A stretch of 8,384 bases of DNA, from positions 1 through 8,384 of the forward strand of contig JALWEA010000458.1 of assembly GCA_027039465.1 (NCBI GenBank). The letters are read 5' to 3'. The translations under genes and the position numbers were made by a program. The notes below the pieces were generated by a model that saw only the letters and a list, made by a program, of their open reading frames with translations, was not told the DNA's origin and ran no database searches. This DNA comes from Calditrichia bacterium. Its GTDB lineage: Bacteria; Calditrichota; Calditrichia; Calditrichales; Calditrichaceae. How positions within the stretch are numbered: position 1 is the first letter of the stretch; every line of letters begins with the position of its first letter. Shown here one piece after another: positions 1 to 6,291 of this stretch.

Positions 1-24
1 TTTTTACTCTTCAACTCTTAACCC

Positions 25-77
25 TTAACGAATAACGAATAACGTATTCACCCATTAAACCATTTAACCATTAAACC
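25..77 (+). repeat. Composite intergenic repeat, left copy (AATAACG units followed by ATTNAACC units)
   Basis: Two exact AATAACG heptamers (31-37 and 38-44), preceded by TTAACG, are followed after a 9-base spacer by three 8-nt units, ATTAAACC, ATTTAACC and ATTAAACC (54-61, 62-69, 70-77). The first block, 25-44, matches the reverse complement of 8041-8060 at 19 of 20 positions, so the same composite recurs in inverted orientation at the right end of the window. It lies in the leader of queF, just upstream of its ribosome binding site. No promoter hexamers stand out in positions 1-101, and I see no preQ1 riboswitch. Confidence 0.7.
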
Positions 78-88
78 AATAAAAACTC

Positions 89-95
89 AGGGAGA
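89..95 (+). promoter_or_regulatory. Ribosome binding site of queF
   Basis: AGGGAGA lies 6 bases before the queF ATG and fixes that start. It shows that this genome uses Shine-Dalgarno initiation. Confidence 0.75.
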
Positions 96-101
96 AAAAT
101 C

Positions 102-461
102 ATGGCGAAATTGGAAGTCTTTGAAAATAAATATCCGGATCGTGATTATTTTATTACGCATGTTAATGAAGAATTTACTTCGGTTTGTCCGAAAACCGGT
201 TTGCCCGATTTCGGTACGATTACGATCAATTACATTCCCGATAAATTGTGCTTGGAATTAAAGGCGCTTAAATATTATTTTTTGGATTTTCGTAACAAAG
301 GCATTTTCTACGAATCGGTTATCAACCAAATTCTTGATGATTTGGTAGCAGCCTGCCAACCGAGGTATATGGAAGTGCGGGGCGACTTTACCGTGCGCGG
401 GGGCATGCACTCCACGGTTGTCGCCGTATATGATCCGCAAAACAGAAAACGCTTTAGGTAG
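102..461 (+). CDS. queF: NADPH-dependent 7-cyano-7-deazaguanine reductase QueF (preQ0 reductase, short single-domain type)
   Basis: QueF reduces the nitrile of preQ0 to the aminomethyl group of preQ1 with two NADPH, in the cytoplasm, before preQ1 is inserted into tRNA. Seen in the 119-residue product: the catalytic cysteine C29 in SVCPKTGLPDF, with the conserved aspartate D36 in the PDF that follows; the family signature ELKALKYYF at residues 52-60, associated with NADPH binding; E71 in FYES; and a C-terminal RGDFTVRGGMHS block. The length fits the single-domain, GTP-cyclohydrolase-I-like (T-fold) class, which assembles as an oligomer; the E. coli type is about twice as long. Residue 70 is Tyr where the Bacillus enzyme has His before the Glu; I recall FYE being common in this class. 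The ATG follows an AGGGAGA ribosome binding site. queC starts 8 bases after the stop, so the two are almost certainly co-transcribed. Confidence 0.97.
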   Translation: MAKLEVFENKYPDRDYFITHVNEEFTSVCPKTGLPDFGTITINYIPDKLCLELKALKYYFLDFRNKGIFYESVINQILDDLVAACQPRYMEVRGDFTVRGGMHSTVVAVYDPQNRKRFR

Positions 462-469
462 GGGGCACC

Positions 470-1165
470 ATGGCAAAAGAAAAAGCGGTGGTTTTGGTTT
501 CCGGCGGTCTGGACAGTTGCGTAACGGCGGCTATTGCAGCACAAGATTATGAATTGGCTTTTTTACATTTGAATTACGGTCAGCGTACCGAACGCCGCGA
601 ATTGCAGGCCTTTCATGATATTGCCGATCACTATGGCGTTAAGGAGCGCCTGGTCGTGGATGTGGCGCATTTGAAGAAAATCGGCGGTTCCAGCTTAACC
701 GATGAAAGAATTGAAGTCAGCCAGGCGGATTTGGAAAGTAAGGAAATTCCCACCAGCTATGTGCCTTTCAGGAATGCCAATATTTTAGCCATAGCCACCA
801 GTTGGGCCGAAGTGATTGGGGCAACACGTTTGTTTATCGGTGCGGTGGAAGAAGATTCGTCCGGTTATCCCGATTGTCGCGAAGAATTTTTTCAAGCCTT
901 TAATCGGGTAATCGAATTGGGCACCAAACCGGACACACATATTAAAATCGTAACGCCAGTTATTCATTTGAAGAAATGGGAAATTGTGAAAAAAGGGTCT
1001 GAACTCGGCGCGCCTTTTGAAAAAACATGGTCTTGCTACCAAAATGAAGATGTGGCCTGCGGCGTGTGTGATAGTTGCGCGTTGCGTTTACGGGGATTCC
1101 AACTGGCAGGAATCGAAGATCCGATTCCTTACAAAGTAAGGCCGGATTATTCAAAGAGGCATTAG
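470..1165 (+). CDS. queC: 7-cyano-7-deazaguanine synthase QueC (preQ0 synthase)
   Basis: QueC converts 7-carboxy-7-deazaguanine to preQ0 in the cytoplasm using ATP and ammonia, the step immediately before QueF. Seen in the 231-residue product: the ATP-pyrophosphatase (PP-loop) motif SGGLDS at 11-16; YGQRT at 36-40; YVPFRN at 97-102; GAVEEDSSGYPDCR at 124-137; and the C-terminal zinc site formed by C189, C197, C200 and C203 in the pattern C-x7-C-x2-C-x2-C. All key residues are present and the length is normal for the family. The ATG starts 8 bases after the queF stop, with a G-rich stretch (TAGGGGGC) as ribosome binding site. queD and queE, which supply the substrate, are not in this window. 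The gene ends 90 bases from the stop of the convergent gene, with no recognisable rho-independent terminator between them. Confidence 0.98.
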   Translation: MAKEKAVVLVSGGLDSCVTAAIAAQDYELAFLHLNYGQRTERRELQAFHDIADHYGVKERLVVDVAHLKKIGGSSLTDERIEVSQADLESKEIPTSYVPFRNANILAIATSWAEVIGATRLFIGAVEEDSSGYPDCREEFFQAFNRVIELGTKPDTHIKIVTPVIHLKKWEIVKKGSELGAPFEKTWSCYQNEDVACGVCDSCALRLRGFQLAGIEDPIPYKVRPDYSKRH

Positions 1166-1255
1166 GCGGATCGGTTGAATTAGTAATAGCCCTTAAATAA
1201 AATCGAAAGATGATTTGATGCAGGGTTTGAAGTTACCGAGATTTCTTAGGAAAAA
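1166..1255. other. Convergent gap between queC and the cysteine-cluster gene
   Basis: Ninety A/T-rich bases between two gene ends facing each other. I see no G/C-rich hairpin with a T tract on either strand, so termination here is not explained by an obvious intrinsic terminator. Confidence 0.5.
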
Positions 1256-1951
1256 TCATTCAAAAAGGTATTCAAACTCTTTCAGACTTTCCTGAATGGT
1301 TTGCGGCATTTCCTTGGCGAAAATATCCAATGCAATCAATGCATTAATATGTGCATCTTTGCCAACCAACGAGCGAACACGATTGGCTAAAGCTGCGTTA
1401 ACTTCCTCTATTTCACGATAAATTTCCGCAAGCTTATTCATATCCCAGTCGGGTGTTTCCCCCTTGCGATATTTAATAAATTCACCTAACAGGTAAGTGC
1501 TGGCTGCGCGAAAAATGGTTTCCACTAAATTGGAAAACGGCAGATGAAAACGTACCATGGGCTTTAATTTGCCTAAGATGGGGCACCCGCTGGTAGCCAT
1601 GATAATGCCCATCATGGAACTTAATCCGTGCTGCACCGAAGTCTGTGATGAATAGGTGCGGTACGAGTTTTCGACAATAACCGTTACACGTTCATAAGAA
1701 ATAATATCTTTAAACTGATGCAAAATATATTCAAGATTTTTTGCCACAGGACAATAGGGTGTTTCTTCTTCGGTTAAAGGGCAATTTGGGCACTGATGAT
1801 AAGTAAGCTTGGACATGCGCGTGGGCTTAAAATTGTTCTCCGGAATGTAGTGCAACGTCTGCGCGTCCAACGAAACGTCAAAATTTAGGGTGCGTCCGTC
1901 CGTAAATAAAAAACGATAAATGAATTTTAATTTAGGGCTTTTGTCGCCCAT
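1256..1951 (-). CDS. Uncharacterised cytoplasmic protein with a CPxCP-x9-CP cysteine cluster
   Basis: The function is unknown. The 231-residue product has no signal peptide or membrane segment. It opens with a beta-rich stretch (residues 8-29, FIYRFLFTDGRTLNFDV-like), then a cysteine cluster with C54, C57 and C67 (HQCPNCPL, then YCPVA), and a fourth cysteine, C123, in TSGCPILGKLKPMVRFHLPF. The rest (about 140-231) looks mostly helical with acidic and basic side chains. CxxC-x9-C plus one more Cys, each followed by Pro in CP pairs, suggests a metal or Fe-S site, but that is inference. From memory it resembles a conserved bacterial family of unknown function (possibly Pfam DUF6901); I cannot verify this. 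The ATG has a clear ribosome binding site, GAGGG on the - strand at 1959-1963, eight bases upstream. It lies downstream of metH on the same strand but 284 bases away across a repeat-bearing gap, so co-transcription is uncertain. Confidence 0.85.
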   Translation of the reverse strand: MGDKSPKLKFIYRFLFTDGRTLNFDVSLDAQTLHYIPENNFKPTRMSKLTYHQCPNCPLTEEETPYCPVAKNLEYILHQFKDIISYERVTVIVENSYRTYSSQTSVQHGLSSMMGIIMATSGCPILGKLKPMVRFHLPFSNLVETIFRAASTYLLGEFIKYRKGETPDWDMNKLAEIYREIEEVNAALANRVRSLVGKDAHINALIALDIFAKEMPQTIQESLKEFEYLFE

Positions 1952-1958
1952 GTTTTTG

Positions 1959-1963
1959 CCCTC
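1959..1963 (-). promoter_or_regulatory. Ribosome binding site of the cysteine-cluster protein
   Basis: The - strand reads GAGGG, seven bases from the start codon plus one (GCAAAAAC spacing), which supports the ATG at 1951. Confidence 0.65.
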
Positions 1964-1987
1964 GGATTTTTCTGATGATTAATAAAT

Positions 1988-2027
1988 GGTTAACCGGTCA
2001 AATAGTTAAACGGTTGAATGGTTGGGA
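1988..2027 (-). repeat. 8-nt periodic array, GGTTNAAT orientation
   Basis: Five successive octamers on the + strand keep the phase of a GGTTNAAT unit: GGTTAACC (1988-1995), GGTCAAAT (1996-2003), AGTTAAAC (2004-2011), GGTTGAAT (2012-2019) and GGTTGGGA (2020-2027). Read on the - strand they are the same ATTNAACC unit found at 54-77. They lie between metH and the next - strand gene. Function is unknown; copies are imperfect, so it is not a simple clean microsatellite. Confidence 0.6.
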
Positions 2028-2086
2028 TGCTGCTATTGTGAAGTATCGATTTTTATCATGCAAAAGTTTCGCTACTTCGGGCATCC
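2025..2086. repeat. Imperfect nested inverted repeat between the two 8-nt arrays
   Basis: GGATGC (2025-2030) can pair with GCATCC (2081-2086), and inside it GAAGTA (2040-2045) can pair with TACTTC (2073-2078). A further short GAT-TTTT-ATC hairpin lies at 2048-2057. The fold is asymmetric, with nine unpaired bases on one side against two on the other. No T tract follows in a terminator-like way on the - strand. It may be a processed 3' structure of the metH transcript or chance. The remainder of 1952-2235 shows no gene. Confidence 0.35.
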
Positions 2087-2132
2087 TTTATTTCAATTAG
2101 AACAAGCAATAAAATTTAAATTGATATTTCTT

Positions 2133-2193
2133 GTGAAACCAAATGACTAATCTAACCAATCAGCCGTTCAACTAATAAACCATTTAACAAACC
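2133..2193 (+). repeat. 8-nt periodic array, ATTNAACC orientation
   Basis: The + strand reads in octamers GTGAAACC (2133-2140) and AAATGACT (2141-2148), then after one extra base ATCTAACC (2150-2157), AATCAGCC (2158-2165), GTTCAACT (2166-2173), AATAAACC (2174-2181) and ATTTAACA (2182-2189), ending in AACC. The segment 2178-2188 (AAACCATTTAA followed by C) also occurs in the left repeat at 58-68. This array is inverted relative to the one at 1988-2027. Confidence 0.55.
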
Positions 2194-2235
2194 AACTTTT
2201 TCTGCCATTCATATTCGGTTAAAACGGGTCGGGGA

Positions 2236-5200
2236 TTAGGCATTTTCCGAAAGCAGAATGGAAGATAACCAACGTTTCATTGTCTCCACATCTTTTCCTT
2301 TGCGACGGGCGTAATCGACCAATTGATCCATGCCGATTTTTCCAACACCGAAGTATTGCGCCTTTGGATGGGCAAAGTAGTAGCCCGAAACCGAGGCAGC
2401 AGGTTGCATGGCCATGGATTCGGTAAGTTTAACGCCAATGGCTTTTTCGGCCTGCAACAAATCAAAAATAATTTCTTTTTCCGTGTGATCCGGACAGGCC
2501 GGATAGCCTGGCGCCGGACGAATGCCGCGATATTCTTCCGCAATAATTTGATCGTTGTTTAACTGCTCGTTCGGAGCATAACCCCAAAATTCCTTACGCA
2601 CCCGAGCGTGCAACAGCTCGGCAAAAGCTTCGGCCAAACGGTCGGCCAGTGCTTTAAGTAAGATGATCTGATAATCATTATGCTCTTTTTCCAAACGCTT
2701 AATAATCGATTCTAACCCGATACCCGTGGTCACTATAAAAAATCCTAAGTAATCGGTTATTCCGCTCTCTTTGGGAGCAATGAAATCTGCTAATGCCAAA
2801 TTGGGACGTTGGCCGTTACGTTGCATCTGCTGGCGCAATGTGTGCACCGATGTCAAAAGACTTTCGCCGGACGGATCATTAAAAATGTCGATATCATCGC
2901 CTACGCTATTGGCCGGCAAAATGGCAAAACGTGCCCTAGCTTCTAACCATCGTTCGCGAATAATGCGTTCCAAAAGCTCATTGGCGTCATCGAATAATTG
3001 TTGGACCTGTTTTCCGTAAGTGGGGTCTTTCAAAATTTCCGGAAACTTGCCCTTCATTTCCCATGCTGAAAAGAATGGCGACCAGTCGATGAAATGTTTT
3101 ATCTCTTCCAACGGATAGTTTTTTAGGGTATGAAAACCGGGAACTTTGGGAATGGCAATGTCTTCCGGCTTAAAATCAAGCCTTAATTTATTGCGCCGCG
3201 CCTCTTCAATGGGAATTAATTGGCGTTTACCGGCGCCTGTTTCATAAGCGGAACGAATTTTTTCGTATTCCTTTTGAATTTTATCGATGTAAGCTTCTTT
3301 GGATTGTGGACTTAACAGATTGCTGACAACGGAAACGGCCTGCGATGCATCCGGTACGTAAACGCTTACGCCGTTTGCATAGTTGGGCATAATTCGCACG
3401 GCCGTGTGTTTGCGGGATGTGGTGGCTCCACCGATGAGCAAAGGTACGTTAAACTTGCGACGTTGCATCTCCTGAGCCACATGCACCATTTCATCCAAAG
3501 AAGGGGTGATTAAACCACTCAACCCGATGATATCTACTTTTTCTTTTTCAGCGGTCTCCAAAATGGTTTCGGCCGGAACCATAACGCCGAGATCAATAAT
3601 TTGGTAGTTGTTGCAACCCAAAACGACACCCACAATATTTTTACCGATGTCGTGAACGTCGCCTTTAACCGTAGCCAAAAGGACTTTTCCGTTGGAACTG
3701 GGTTCGCTGCCTACTTTCAAAGCATCCAGGTACGGTGTTAAATGGGCCACCGCTTTTTTCATCACGCGCGCGCTTTTGACCACTTGCGGTAAAAACATTT
3801 TTCCGGAGCCGAACAGGTCGCCAACTACGCGCATGCCATCCATTAACGGCCCTTCGATAACCTTTAACGGATCGCCTAATTTCTGGTAGGCCTCTTCCGT
3901 ATCCCGCTCAATGAATTCGACAATGCCCTTAACCAATGCGTATTTCAAGCGCTCTTCGACCGGTTTGCCGCGCCATTCCTGTTCCTTTTCTTTACTTAAT
4001 TTTTTGGTGCCCACTTTTTGGGCATAGTTGATCAGGCGTTCCGTTGCATCCGGACGGCGATTAAATAATACATCTTCCACTAATTCCAGCAAATCTTTGG
4101 GAATATCTTCGTAAACGGTAATCTGTCCGGCATTCACGATTCCCATGTCCATTCCCGCCTGAATGGCATGGTAAAGAAAAGCGGAATGCATGGCCTCGCG
4201 AATTAAATTGTTGCCGCGAAACGAAAAGGAAAGGTTACTCACCCCGCCGCTGACCTTGGCATAGGGCAGGTGGCTTTTGATATATTTAACCGCCTCGATG
4301 TAATCCATAGCGTAAGTATTGTGCGCTTCAATGCCTGTACCGACGGCAAAAATATTCGGATCCAGGATAATATCTTCCGGCGGGAAATTCAGCTTTTCGG
4401 TCAGCAAACGGTAAGCGCGGGTACAAACTTCGATGCGTCGTTCAAGGGTATCGGCCTGACCTTTTTCATCAAAAGCCATGACCAAAACCGCAGCGCCGTA
4501 ACGCAGAGCCTGCTTGGCGTGATCCAAAAAAATTTCTTCGCCTTCTTTTAAACTGATGGAATTAATGATGGATTTCCCTTGCAGACATTTTAACCCCGCT
4601 TCGATAACATCCCAGCGGGAAGAATCGATCATGATCGGCACCTTGGCAATATCGGGCTCGGCGCTGAGCAGATTCAAAAAATGGGTCATAGCCGCAGCGG
4701 AATCGATGAGGCCTTCATCCATGTTAATGTCTAAGATTTGTGCACCGTTTTCAACTTGCTTTCGTGCTATTTCGAGACCTTCTTCCCATTTTCCTTCGCG
4801 CACGATGCGCCCGAACTTACGGGAACCGGCCACGTTGCAGCGTTCACCGATATTAATAAAATTGCTGGTTGGCAAAATGGTTAACGGTTCCAGACCGCTG
4901 AATTGCGTGTAGCGCGGAACCTTAGGGATGCGACGGGGGGCGACGCCGTCGATAATTTCACCGAATCGCTTGATGTGGTCGGGCGTGGTACCGCAGCAGC
5001 CGCCCAACATGTTTAGCCAACCCGCTTCGGCATATTCCCGTAAAACGTTGCCCATTTGTTCGGGTGTTTCTTCATATTCGCCGAACTGATTGGGAAATCC
5101 CGCGTTAGGGTAAAGCGTGGTGTAAATGTTAGCCATACGACTCAATTCTTCAAGATGGGGGCGCATGCCTTCCGGCCCGGTTGAACAATTGAGTCCGACA

Positions 5201-5925
5201 CTGAAAATGGGGTAGTTTTTAATGGAAATCCAAAAGGCTTCCAGAGTTTGCCCGGAAAGCGTACGGCCGCTTTGATCCGTCAAAGTAACGGAAATCATAA
5301 TGGGCAGGCGAATGTTTAAATCATCAAAACACTGCAAAATACCAAATAATGCGGCTTTGGCATTTAGGGTATCGAAAATGGTTTCGATGAGAAGCAGGTC
5401 TGCGCCGCCTTCGATTAAACCTTTGGCTTGTTCGTAATAGGCCTGCGCAACCTGATCGAAAGTTACTTCACGATAGGCGGGATCTTCCACTTTGGGCGAC
5501 ATGGAAAGCGTGCGGTTGGTCGGCCCCATGGAACCGGCAACAAAACGCGGTTTTTGTGGCGTTCTTTGCGTGAAGGCATCGGCTGCCCGGCGTGCAATGC
5601 GTGCACCTTCTAAATTCAACTCATAAACCAATTCTTCCATGCCGTAATCTTTTTGAGAGATGGCATTGGCATTAAACGTGTTGGTCTCGATCAAATCCGC
5701 ACCGGCAGCCAAATATTCGCTATGAATCTCTTCAATGACCTGTGGCCTGGTAATATTCAACAGATCGTTATTGCCACGCACATCCTGTGGCCAATCTTTG
5801 AAGCGTTGCCCGCGGAAATCTTCTTCACTCAGCCGATAACGCTGGATCATGGTGCCCATGGCACCGTCCATGAGAAGGATGCGTTCCGCTAATATCTCTC
5901 GCAAGACTTTTTCTTTATCTGTCAT
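2236..5925 (-). CDS. metH: Cobalamin-dependent methionine synthase (5-methyltetrahydrofolate-homocysteine methyltransferase)
   Basis: MetH transfers the methyl group of methyltetrahydrofolate to homocysteine via methylcobalamin, giving methionine and tetrahydrofolate, in the cytoplasm. Numbered from the ATG, the 1229 residues contain all four modules: homocysteine domain (about 1-325) with zinc ligands C247, C310 and C311 (GLNCSTGP; GGCCGTTPDH), the same numbers as I recall for E. coli; pterin domain (about 350-610, QILDINMDEG, IMIDSSRWDVIEAGL); cobalamin cap and Rossmann domains (about 645-890) with GDVHDIGKN, whose H758 is the lower cobalt ligand, and SGLITPSLDE; and the SAM-dependent reactivation domain (about 895-1229) with RPAPGYPACPDHTEK. 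It is collinear with E. coli MetH (1227 residues) and no key residue is missing. An in-frame TTG at 5940 would add five residues (MTEFN); the ATG at 5925 is preferred because GGA precedes it by seven bases and because of the matching numbering. The intact reactivation domain implies a flavodoxin-type reducing partner elsewhere. Confidence 0.98.
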   Translation of the reverse strand: MTDKEKVLREILAERILLMDGAMGTMIQRYRLSEEDFRGQRFKDWPQDVRGNNDLLNITRPQVIEEIHSEYLAAGADLIETNTFNANAISQKDYGMEELVYELNLEGARIARRAADAFTQRTPQKPRFVAGSMGPTNRTLSMSPKVEDPAYREVTFDQVAQAYYEQAKGLIEGGADLLLIETIFDTLNAKAALFGILQCFDDLNIRLPIMISVTLTDQSGRTLSGQTLEAFWISIKNYPIFSVGLNCSTGPEGMRPHLEELSRMANIYTTLYPNAGFPNQFGEYEETPEQMGNVLREYAEAGWLNMLGGCCGTTPDHIKRFGEIIDGVAPRRIPKVPRYTQFSGLEPLTILPTSNFINIGERCNVAGSRKFGRIVREGKWEEGLEIARKQVENGAQILDINMDEGLIDSAAAMTHFLNLLSAEPDIAKVPIMIDSSRWDVIEAGLKCLQGKSIINSISLKEGEEIFLDHAKQALRYGAAVLVMAFDEKGQADTLERRIEVCTRAYRLLTEKLNFPPEDIILDPNIFAVGTGIEAHNTYAMDYIEAVKYIKSHLPYAKVSGGVSNLSFSFRGNNLIREAMHSAFLYHAIQAGMDMGIVNAGQITVYEDIPKDLLELVEDVLFNRRPDATERLINYAQKVGTKKLSKEKEQEWRGKPVEERLKYALVKGIVEFIERDTEEAYQKLGDPLKVIEGPLMDGMRVVGDLFGSGKMFLPQVVKSARVMKKAVAHLTPYLDALKVGSEPSSNGKVLLATVKGDVHDIGKNIVGVVLGCNNYQIIDLGVMVPAETILETAEKEKVDIIGLSGLITPSLDEMVHVAQEMQRRKFNVPLLIGGATTSRKHTAVRIMPNYANGVSVYVPDASQAVSVVSNLLSPQSKEAYIDKIQKEYEKIRSAYETGAGKRQLIPIEEARRNKLRLDFKPEDIAIPKVPGFHTLKNYPLEEIKHFIDWSPFFSAWEMKGKFPEILKDPTYGKQVQQLFDDANELLERIIRERWLEARARFAILPANSVGDDIDIFNDPSGESLLTSVHTLRQQMQRNGQRPNLALADFIAPKESGITDYLGFFIVTTGIGLESIIKRLEKEHNDYQIILLKALADRLAEAFAELLHARVRKEFWGYAPNEQLNNDQIIAEEYRGIRPAPGYPACPDHTEKEIIFDLLQAEKAIGVKLTESMAMQPAASVSGYYFAHPKAQYFGVGKIGMDQLVDYARRKGKDVETMKRWLSSILLSENA

Positions 5926-5947
5926 GTTAAATTCCGTCAATCAATGG

Positions 5948-5964
5948 TTTCTTCAAAGAAGAAA
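5948..5964 (-). promoter_or_regulatory. metH: Small perfect hairpin in the metH 5' leader
   Basis: TTTCTTC (5948-5954) and GAAGAAA (5958-5964) form a perfect 7-bp stem with a 3-base loop, ending about 22 bases upstream of the metH ATG. It is A/T-rich and therefore weak. It could affect initiation or be chance. Confidence 0.3.
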
Positions 5965-5978
5965 TAGGTTTTTGTGAT

Positions 5979-5984
5979 ATTGTA
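5979..5984 (-). promoter_or_regulatory. metH: Possible -10 hexamer for metH (TACAAT), proximal
   Basis: The - strand reads TACAAT, five of six matches to TATAAT, about 54 bases upstream of the ATG. No good -35 hexamer lies 16-18 bases further upstream; the best nearby is TTAAGT at a 15-base spacing. The call is weak. Confidence 0.25.
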
Positions 5985-5998
5985 TTTTTATTTGCGAA

Positions 5999-6008
5999 AA
6001 CTTAAGTT
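5999..6008. promoter_or_regulatory. Perfect 10-bp palindrome in the metH-mscS divergent region
   Basis: AACTTAAGTT is a perfect palindrome. A direct repeat TTTCACGG follows (6010-6017 and 6064-6071), as does an 8-bp palindrome ATTGCAAT (6021-6028). These could be protein binding sites in a divergent regulatory region. A/T-rich palindromes of this size occur by chance, so confidence is low. Confidence 0.25.
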
Positions 6009-6033
6009 ATTTCACGGATTATTGCAATAGCTG

Positions 6034-6136
6034 CCGGATCAAACAATTTTGGGGAAATGATATTTTCACGGTAGGATAAAATCGCGACTATTTGATTTGT
6101 ATTCCCAAATCTTTAAATTAGCGTTAATTGATCCGG
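6034..6136 (-). promoter_or_regulatory. Dyad-rich segment upstream of metH: candidate structured leader or operator region
   Basis: CCGGATCAA (6034-6042) and TTGATCCGG (6128-6136) form a perfect 9-bp inverted repeat closing about 85 bases. Inside it, GATTTG (6094-6099) and CAAATC (6106-6111) form a perfect 6-bp hairpin. The segment TTCCCAAA (6102-6109), overlapping that hairpin, can instead pair with TTTGGGGAA (6048-6056) with one bulged base, so the two pairings exclude each other. Such alternative pairing is typical of leader-type switches, but the segment does not look like a known cobalamin or SAM riboswitch. Whether it is transcribed is unknown. Confidence 0.35.
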
Positions 6137-6159
6137 ATTTTCCTTAATTAAAATCAGAA

Positions 6160-6188
6160 ATTACCACTTGTGGCTCTTTCTTATTCAA
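6160..6188 (-). promoter_or_regulatory. metH: Possible distal metH promoter (TTGAAT-17-GGTAAT)
   Basis: On the - strand TTGAAT (6183-6188) and GGTAAT (6160-6165) are separated by 17 bases; each matches four of six consensus positions. A start here would put the whole 6034-6136 dyad segment into a metH leader of about 225 bases. Weak on sequence alone. Confidence 0.2.
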
Positions 6189-6211
6189 AAAGACTCTGGG
6201 AATTTTTCGCT

Positions 6212-6217
6212 TATAAT
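6212..6217 (+). promoter_or_regulatory. Possible -10 hexamer for the mscS operon (TATAAT)
   Basis: An exact TATAAT lies 74 bases upstream of the mscS ATG. The bases at the -35 spacing (AAAGAC, 6189-6194) do not match consensus, so this may be an activator-dependent promoter or chance in A/T-rich DNA. Confidence 0.35.
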
Positions 6218-6280
6218 CATTGTTGGAAATTGCGATTTCTCAAGGCTAAAATTAAAAAACAATGGTAAAATACAATTAAA

Positions 6281-6286
6281 GAGGAG
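6281..6286 (+). promoter_or_regulatory. Ribosome binding site of mscS
   Basis: GAGGAG lies five bases before the ATG, a near-ideal Shine-Dalgarno sequence at good spacing, and fixes the start. Confidence 0.8.
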
Positions 6287-6291
6287 AAGCT

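Noticed and set aside
54..77. CRISPR array
   Set aside because: The units are 7-8 bases long with no spacers, and no cas gene is nearby.
1..101. preQ1 riboswitch upstream of queF
   Set aside because: No recognisable preQ1 aptamer (C-rich hairpin loop with A-rich tail) is present; the leader is dominated by the short repeats.
258..1154. - strand reading frames opposite queF and queC
   Set aside because: They are antisense to two complete enzymes with all catalytic motifs; no ribosome binding site or recognisable product.
2323..5892. Several + strand reading frames of 60-118 codons opposite metH (for example 4556-4912)
   Set aside because: They lie fully antisense to a complete, well-conserved metH and show no signature of their own; they are by-products of its codon pattern.
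5941..6291. Cobalamin or SAM riboswitch upstream of metH
   Set aside because: I looked on the - strand for a B12-box-like GCCACTG core and S-box conserved segments and found neither; GCCACAAGTGG near 6165-6176 is only a short dyad.
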